In this document: positions 34,302-39,230 of the stretch, in pieces
How positions within the stretch are numbered: position 1 is the first letter of the stretch
Layout: every line of letters starts with the position of its first letter
DNA from: Pirellulaceae bacterium
GTDB taxonomy: Bacteria; Planctomycetota; Planctomycetia; Pirellulales; Pirellulaceae
Direction of reading: 5' to 3'
NCBI GenBank assembly: GCA_025459145.1
Contig: JALORD010000002.1
Coordinates: forward strand, 1-39,230
Length of the DNA stretch: 39,230 nt
Program-made: the position numbers and the translations under genes
The notes under the pieces: generated by a model
The model's database searches: none
What the model was told of the DNA's origin: nothing
Seen by the model: only the letters and a program-made list of their open reading frames with translations

Positions 34302-35579
34302 TCAGCCTCCCCACGCCTTGGGCGGCTCGATGCCAGTGACAAGTTTGTCGCCCACTTTCAGCTCGCCCGAGACCAACTCTGTGAACCGGCTGTCCGACAG
34401 ACCGGTGACGACCTCGACCGCCCGCAGCTTGAGGCCGTCGGCGACCCACACGTGGCGCGTGTTGCGGCTCTGGCGAGCATCGGCTCGCTCCTGGGCCGAA
34501 AGACCGATTTCCTGGACTTCGCCCGCATCGGCCGGCGCTTGCTCCTCGAGCTTTCCCTCGAGCAGGGCCTTGTCGGCTTCACGCACGAGGTGCGAATCCG
34601 GAAAGTAGCGCAAGGCTGCATTCGGGATCTTCGGCACTTTCGATCGCCGATCGACCTCAAACGACAGGCTGGCGGTCATTCCTGGTAAGAGCTTCAGGTC
34701 AGGATTGGGAGCCGCCACAATCACCGGATAGGTCACCACGTTCTGCGTCGTCGTCGAGCTGAGGCGAATCTCTTCGATCTCGCCCGTAAACAGCTCGTCC
34801 GGATAGGCATCGACGGTGAATGTAACGGGGAGCTTGCTCGCCTGCGCCCGTTTGATCAGGCCGATATCCGCCTCGTCCACCGAAGCATGCACATGCATCT
34901 TCTTGCGGAGGTCCGGCGCGACGATGAACAATTCCGGCGTTTGGAACTGCGCCGCGAGCGTTTGCCCCGGATCGATCTTGCGGTCGATCACCACGCCGTC
35001 GACCGGCGAAACGATTTCGGTGTACTCCAGATTCAGCAGCGAATTGTCGAGCGAGGCGGAGGCCTGCGCCACGGAAGCCTCGGCCACCTGAATCTCGGCC
35101 TCGAGCGCCACCCGGTCGAAGTGAACTTGATCGATCTGGGCCTGCGAAATGAACGCCGGATCCTCGGCTTGCAAGGCCATCGCCCGATTCTCGTTGTTAA
35201 TCGCCCGCTGATGCTGGGCTTTCACCCGCTCGATGTCCGCCAGCCGGATGAGCAAGGTCGCCAGATCGCGGACGGCGTTCGCTTCATAAATTCGCGGATC
35301 GATCCGCGCCAGCAACTGCCCTTTTTTCACTTCGTCGTTGAACTCAACGTACAACTCGTCGATCGGCCCCGAGACAAACGAGCCAATCGAAATCTGCAAG
35401 ACCGGCTTCACTTCGCCCGTCGAATTGCGAACGGCGACGATATTCCCTTCCTCGACTTCGGCGAGCCGCCACTTGGGCACGTTGCGCGTTTGCCACCACT
35501 GGCTGACGGGACTGTACGCCGCGTAGCTCACTCCTACCAGCACCAGGAGCATGACCAGCAGGATCGCAAGCTTTTGCAT
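34302..35579 (-). CDS. Periplasmic adaptor (membrane-fusion protein, HlyD/MacA-like)
   Basis: This 425-residue protein starts with an uncleaved membrane anchor (LAILLVMLLVLVGVSYAAYS). A lipoyl-like barrel (SIGSFVSGPIDELYVEFNDEVKKGQLLARIDPRIYEA) and a coiled-coil hairpin (about 105-175, ERVKAQHQRAINNENRAMALQ) follow. The second lipoyl half (YTEIVSPVDGVVIDRKIDPGQTLAAQFQTPELFIVA) and beta-barrel and membrane-proximal domains follow (LPGMTASLSFEV). The order is that of MacA/AcrA-type adaptors that join an inner-membrane pump to TolC. It starts the minus-strand unit adaptor-permease, 62 bases before the permease, and is divergent from the ATPase-TolC unit. Start at 35579 chosen to begin at the anchor; no SD is seen. 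Confidence 0.9.
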   Translation of the reverse strand: MQKLAILLVMLLVLVGVSYAAYSPVSQWWQTRNVPKWRLAEVEEGNIVAVRNSTGEVKPVLQISIGSFVSGPIDELYVEFNDEVKKGQLLARIDPRIYEANAVRDLATLLIRLADIERVKAQHQRAINNENRAMALQAEDPAFISQAQIDQVHFDRVALEAEIQVAEASVAQASASLDNSLLNLEYTEIVSPVDGVVIDRKIDPGQTLAAQFQTPELFIVAPDLRKKMHVHASVDEADIGLIKRAQASKLPVTFTVDAYPDELFTGEIEEIRLSSTTTQNVVTYPVIVAAPNPDLKLLPGMTASLSFEVDRRSKVPKIPNAALRYFPDSHLVREADKALLEGKLEEQAPADAGEVQEIGLSAQERADARQSRNTRHVWVADGLKLRAVEVVTGLSDSRFTELVSGELKVGDKLVTGIEPPKAWGG

Positions 35580-35629
35580 CGACCAGGGAGAATGCGAGAA
35601 AATTTGGAAGCCGGCGCGGGATGCGGCAG

Positions 35630-35659
35630 GTAATACGTCAGTGTAATCTGAAAGGTCAA
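35630..35659 (-). promoter_or_regulatory. Minus-strand promoter for the adaptor/permease unit
   Basis: Read on the minus strand: TTGACC (35654-35659), an 18-base spacer and TATTAC (35630-35635). It lies about 50 bases before the adaptor ATG. The -35 box overlaps one of the iterated GGTCA motifs described separately. Confidence 0.6.
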
Positions 35660-35689
35660 TCGTAAGCGGGTCAGTTATTGCGCAGGTCA
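35636..35689. promoter_or_regulatory. Iterated GGTCA motif array in the divergent efflux promoter
   Basis: CGTCA at 35636, then GGTCA at 35654, 35669 and 35685, all on the + strand, start 18, 15 and 16 bases apart. The array covers the -35/spacer of the adaptor promoter. Direct repeats near this spacing are how some dimeric regulators or response regulators bind, but no regulator gene is in the window. Confidence 0.45.
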
Positions 35690-35762
35690 CCAGACGCAGA
35701 ATTCCGCTTCTGACCTTCTACCCGAGTGTCGGCTTCGCAGTTTCAACGCAGGACGTAAACCC

Positions 35763-36491
35763 TTGGCCCTCATCGAGTTGCGCGATATTTCTAAGATTTA
35801 CGACTTGGGGGAAGTCAAGGTCGAAGCGCTCGTCGATGCCAATCTCCACATCAAGCAGGGGGAATACGTCGCCCTGATTGGCCCCTCGGGTTCGGGGAAA
35901 TCGACTCTTATGAACACGCTCGGCTGTCTCGACCGGCCAACCACCGGCTCCTACCTCCTGGCGGGGGAAGAGGTCGCCGATATGTCGGGAGACCAACGGG
36001 CCAAGATCCGCAATCGGCGGATCGGCTTTGTGTTTCAGAATTTCAATCTGCTGGCTCGGACTTCCGCCCTGGAGAATGTGGAACTGCCGCTACTCTACTC
36101 GCGCCACCTTTCGGCCCGACAGCGTCACGAGCGGGCGATCGACAAGCTCAAACTCGTGGGACTCGGCGATCGGCTCGATCATCATCCGAGTCAGCTTTCC
36201 GGCGGGCAGCAGCAGCGGGTAGCGATCGCCCGGGCACTGGTCAATGAACCGGCAATCCTGATGGGGGACGAACCGACCGGAAATCTCGACAGCAAGACCA
36301 GCCGGGAGGTGATCACGCTGTTTCGCGAACTGAATGAGAAGGAGGGGATCACGGTCATCCTGGTGACCCACGACCAGAACGTAGCCGCCAACGCCCGGCG
36401 GACAATCGTCCTGCGGGATGGGCGGATCGTAGCCGACACGACGAACTTCGCCCAGGCGCAAGAAGCCCTCCAATCGTCAGCCATTGCCTAG
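35763..36491 (+). CDS. ABC transporter ATPase, LolD/MacB type
   Basis: This 242-residue cytosolic ATPase has Walker A GPSGSGKST (40-48), a Q-loop in FVFQNFNLL, the signature LSGGQQQR (145-152), Walker B ILMGDEPTGN with D169/E170, and a switch histidine in VILVTHDQ. The MacB/LolD-type motif GDEPTGNLD is clear. It should energise the MacB-type permease encoded on the other strand. The start is TTG at 35763 (MALIELRDISKIY), which fits the family N-terminus; no ATG lies nearby and only AGGA precedes it. It begins 183 bases from the divergent adaptor gene and is followed 109 bases later by the TolC-type gene, a likely second gene of the same unit. Confidence 0.93.
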   Translation: MALIELRDISKIYDLGEVKVEALVDANLHIKQGEYVALIGPSGSGKSTLMNTLGCLDRPTTGSYLLAGEEVADMSGDQRAKIRNRRIGFVFQNFNLLARTSALENVELPLLYSRHLSARQRHERAIDKLKLVGLGDRLDHHPSQLSGGQQQRVAIARALVNEPAILMGDEPTGNLDSKTSREVITLFRELNEKEGITVILVTHDQNVAANARRTIVLRDGRIVADTTNFAQAQEALQSSAIA

Positions 36492-36600
36492 CCCGCGCGT
36501 CTGACTCAACCGGCGCGACTGGAATAATCGGCGTGACAAGGTAATCCGGCAGATCGAGATTGTCTGCTACAAGCGGATCGGCGCGCCGAACAAAGTTGGC

Positions 36601-38655
36601 ATGCGATCGGTCTCTCTTCTCCTCGCGGCAGCGGCAATCTTTGCGCTGCCCTTACAACCGGCACAGTTTGCCGTGGCGCAGTCCCCTGCTTCGCCAACCA
36701 CTCCTGCGGAGGGGTACGCTCCTCCTGCGCCCGCACTGCCAATTCCCCAGCCGACCGCGCCGCTAGCTGCCACCGAGGTTCTCCCGGCCGTTAGTCCGCA
36801 GCCGCAGACGATTCTGCCTCCGCCCCTCGTGCCCGACTCTCCGACGACCGCTTGCCCGCCGCAAGCGGTTCCATGGAGGGTGATTTACCCGGAAGAGCGA
36901 TCGCTGCAGATTCGCGGGCCGGCACAAATGCGCTACGTGCCGCTTCCCCCAACCGCCGCGCCTCCCACGGTCAGCCGGCGCGATCCGGAAGAAGCGACGA
37001 TTCGGCTGTCGCTCGACGATGCGATTCGCATTGCGCTCGAGAACGACCGCGTGGTCCGCGTGCTGGCTGGCGCGACCGCGGTGAACTCGGGCCGGACGAT
37101 CTACGACGTGGCGATTGCGGCGACGCAGATCGACCAGCAGCAGGCCCGGTTCGATCCGTTCCTCACGGTCAACAACAACTGGGACTATCTCGATCTGCCG
37201 TCGGCCTTTCCCGACCCGATCGATCCCGACCAGTCGATCATTGGCGGCGTGACGAACAACCATTACCGCCTGAATGCGGCGGTCGTGAAAGAAAATCCGC
37301 TGGGCGGCGAGTGGCGAATTGGCTTTGACGCGACCGACGCGCGGCGGAGCCCGGGCGATTTCCTGCTGAATCCAGAATCCAACACGGCGGCCGAGATCCG
37401 CTACACGCAGCCGCTCTTGCAGGGTTTTGGCCGAGAGGTCAATCTCGCCCCGATCGTCCTGGCGCGGATCGACACCGAGCGGTCGTTCTTCCAGCTCAAG
37501 GACGCCGTCCAGGAGCAGGTCCGGGGCGTCATCGAAGCCTACTGGAATCTGGTGGCGGCGCGGGTCGATGTGTGGGCAACGGAGCAGCAAGTCAAACAAG
37601 GAGAGTTTGCTAAAACCTTAGCGGAGAAAGAATGGCAAACAGGTAATAAGGACAAGTCGGATTTCCTCCAGGCACAAACGTCGTGGTACACATTCCAGGC
37701 AAATCTGATTGCCGCGCGAAATAATGCGATCCAGCGCGAGGCAGCGCTGCGTAACTTGCTCGGCTTGCCTCCCTGGGACCGTGCGCTGTTGGTCCCTTTC
37801 ACCGAGCCGACCACGGAGCGTCTCGAACCCGACTGGGGGCAGTTGGTCGAACTGGCGGCTGGGAGGCGGCCCGACCTCATCGAGCTGAAGTTGATTCTGG
37901 AGGCCGACGAGCAGCAGATCATCGTGGCCAACAACAACGCCCGGCCGCGGCTCGATGCGGTGGGACTCTATCGCTGGAATGGACTGAGCGGCGAAATGCC
38001 GAGTGGAAACGGGCTCTCGTCGGCGGCGGGACAATTCAACGACTGGACGATGGGAGTCAATTTCTCGGTACCGCTGGGCCTGCGTCAAGCGCGGGCCCAG
38101 CTTCGACAACGGGAACTGATCTTGGCCCGCGACCAGGCGAATCTCGATCAGGGACTCCACGCCGTTTCGCACAATCTCGCGACGACGGTGCGAGCTCTGG
38201 ATGAATCCTACATGCAGTACGAGGCATTTCGAGCAGCGAGAGATGCGGCGACGCAGAATCTTCCCATTCAGGCGGCAACCTGGAGAAATGGAACGACAAA
38301 CTTTTTGAATGTGCTGCAAGCCATCACCGACTGGGGCAACTCGGTGCGCAGCGAGGCCACGGCTCTCTCAAACTACAACACGCTGCTGGCCGAACTCGAA
38401 CTACAGACCGGCACAATCCTGGAAACGCATGGCGTGCGGTTCTACGAAGAGCGGTTCGGCGCGATCGGGCCGCTGGGCCGGCGACATCCTGCTCCCTATC
38501 CGGCGATGAATCCGCCGGGGCCCAATGCCGAGCGACATCCAGAAGGCTCGCGGGCCGCCGAGCAGTTCTTCAATCTGACGCCGCCCGTGAATCCTCCTGA
38601 GCCGCGGCGCCCCATGTTTCCGCCAGCTGCGCCGCCGATCGCACCGACGCAGTAG
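36601..38655 (+). CDS. TolC-family outer-membrane efflux protein with proline-rich ends
   Basis: This 684-residue protein has a signal peptide (LLLAAAAIFALPLQPAQFAVAQ). A long Pro-rich segment (about 27-125) follows. The TolC core starts at IRLSLDDAIRIALENDRVVRVL and holds two repeats of long helices (e.g. RTIYDVAIAATQIDQQQARFDPFL, VQEQVRGVIEAYWNLVAARVDVW, RPDLIELKLILEADEQQIIVANN) with beta-barrel strands (NWDYLDL, WTMGVNFSVPLGLRQARAQL). It ends in a second Pro-rich tail (~640-684). It should form the outer-membrane channel of the pump. The Pro-rich ends are longer than in E. coli TolC and may anchor to the cell wall. No SD is seen at the ATG. Confidence 0.88.
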   Translation: MRSVSLLLAAAAIFALPLQPAQFAVAQSPASPTTPAEGYAPPAPALPIPQPTAPLAATEVLPAVSPQPQTILPPPLVPDSPTTACPPQAVPWRVIYPEERSLQIRGPAQMRYVPLPPTAAPPTVSRRDPEEATIRLSLDDAIRIALENDRVVRVLAGATAVNSGRTIYDVAIAATQIDQQQARFDPFLTVNNNWDYLDLPSAFPDPIDPDQSIIGGVTNNHYRLNAAVVKENPLGGEWRIGFDATDARRSPGDFLLNPESNTAAEIRYTQPLLQGFGREVNLAPIVLARIDTERSFFQLKDAVQEQVRGVIEAYWNLVAARVDVWATEQQVKQGEFAKTLAEKEWQTGNKDKSDFLQAQTSWYTFQANLIAARNNAIQREAALRNLLGLPPWDRALLVPFTEPTTERLEPDWGQLVELAAGRRPDLIELKLILEADEQQIIVANNNARPRLDAVGLYRWNGLSGEMPSGNGLSSAAGQFNDWTMGVNFSVPLGLRQARAQLRQRELILARDQANLDQGLHAVSHNLATTVRALDESYMQYEAFRAARDAATQNLPIQAATWRNGTTNFLNVLQAITDWGNSVRSEATALSNYNTLLAELELQTGTILETHGVRFYEERFGAIGPLGRRHPAPYPAMNPPGPNAERHPEGSRAAEQFFNLTPPVNPPEPRRPMFPPAAPPIAPTQ

Positions 38656-39230
38656 GCTGTCGCCGCGCGTTGGGCAGCGGCAGACGCATGGCCGCAATCT
38701 CGGCAACCCGAGCTCTTCTCGTTCATTTACTTTGGCGACGCCCAGAACGACGTCCGCTCGATGTGGTCGCGCGTGATTCGCGAGGCCTACAGCGACGCTC
38801 CCAAGGCGAAGTTCATGCTGCATGCGGGCGATCTGATCAATCGGGCCGAGTCCGATGCCGAGTGGGGCGAATGGCATGGCGCGGGAGCCTGGCTCAACGC
38901 CATGATTCCGAGCGTTCCGGTTCTGGGGAACCACGAGCAGGCGCGCGACGAGGAGGGAAACCGCCGACTGTCGCACCACTGGCGGCCACAATTCGCCTTG
39001 CCCGAAAATGGTCCGCCGGGGCTCGAGGCGACCTGCTACACGCTTGTCTACCAGAACCTGCGGATCATCGGCCTCGATAGCAACCGCGAGATCGAGAAGC
39101 AAGCGGCCTGGCTCGAGCAGGTACTCCAGGAGAACAAGTGGATCGAGCGGAATGTGACGCACTTCGGCGGCCCGCGGAAGTCAGGGGAAGATTGCCACGA
39201 AACGGCCGCGGCTCAACTTGCCAACTTGCA
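38656..39230 (+). pseudogene. 5'-truncated metallophosphoesterase reading frame (runs off window)
   Basis: An open frame follows the tolC stop codon in the same phase and shows PSSM-type calcineurin-like phosphoesterase motifs: FIYFGDAQND (first metal block), KFMLHAGDLINR, and IPSVPVLGNHEQ, then LRIIGLDSN. Relatives carry an N-terminal fibronectin-like domain of about 100 or more residues and a signal peptide; none is present here. There is no ATG, GTG or TTG before the internal ATG at 38761, which would remove the first metal site. The block after EQVLQENKW, where a HH motif is expected, reads NVTHFGGP and looks degenerate. It is probably a decayed or recombined gene; the 3' part lies outside the window. 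Confidence 0.55.

Overview
The window is GC-rich, densely coded chromosomal DNA. Its gene content suggests a member of the Planctomycetes, probably Pirellulales-like. This is inferred from gene content and style only: the futalosine menaquinone pathway (MqnA, MqnC), large VWA/glutamine-amidotransferase-like membrane proteins, a secreted Tyr/His-rich small protein, pentapeptide and NHL proteins, MacB-type efflux genes, short transcription units that change strand often, weak or absent Shine-Dalgarno (SD) sites and some GTG/TTG starts. I saw no rRNA, tRNA, CRISPR array, transposase or phage module.

Layout. 1-516: 3' end of the replicative helicase gene dnaB, then a tiny zinc-ribbon gene. 910-3452: mqnA, mqnC and an SRPBCC protein on the + strand. 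3693-5891: an alpha-glucan phosphorylase closed by a clear terminator. 6218-9246: a small secreted protein, a zinc-ribbon/PH-domain membrane protein and a secreted M28 peptidase with two PDZ domains. 9655-12218: a membrane protein with a C39-like cysteine-peptidase domain, and a secreted protein with one CxxCH haem motif. 12240-13465: a protoglobin divergent from an Rrf2 regulator. 13525-17788 (minus): BON protein, PII signal protein with a near-consensus sigma-54 promoter, a PLP-dependent group II decarboxylase, and a long Arg-rich disordered protein. 18009-22904: ApbE flavin transferase, an ABC-2 type permease, acylphosphatase, a membrane HExxH protein and an HpcH/HpaI aldolase. 23282-26239: scpA, a pentapeptide protein behind a long structured leader, and an NHL-repeat lipoprotein. 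26357-32814: a 1036-residue VWA protein convergent with carB. 32998-38655: a complete tripartite efflux set (permease and adaptor on the minus strand, ATPase and TolC on the plus strand), followed by a 5'-truncated metallophosphoesterase reading frame that runs off the window.

Functional links. mqnA and mqnC are two steps of menaquinone synthesis. The Rrf2 regulator probably controls the divergent globin gene through an operator between them. PII has its own nitrogen-type promoter. The four efflux genes around 35.6 kb should form one inner-membrane/periplasm/outer-membrane pump, and their shared promoter region carries iterated GGTCA motifs. Most other genes look like independent housekeeping or lineage-specific units.

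I did not find a convincing large, undescribed multi-gene system. The best leads are the PII sigma-54 promoter, the Rrf2-globin operator, the motif array in the efflux divergence, the palindromic repeat that forms the tail of MqnA, the lone membrane C39-like protein, the Arg-rich disordered protein and the truncated phosphatase.
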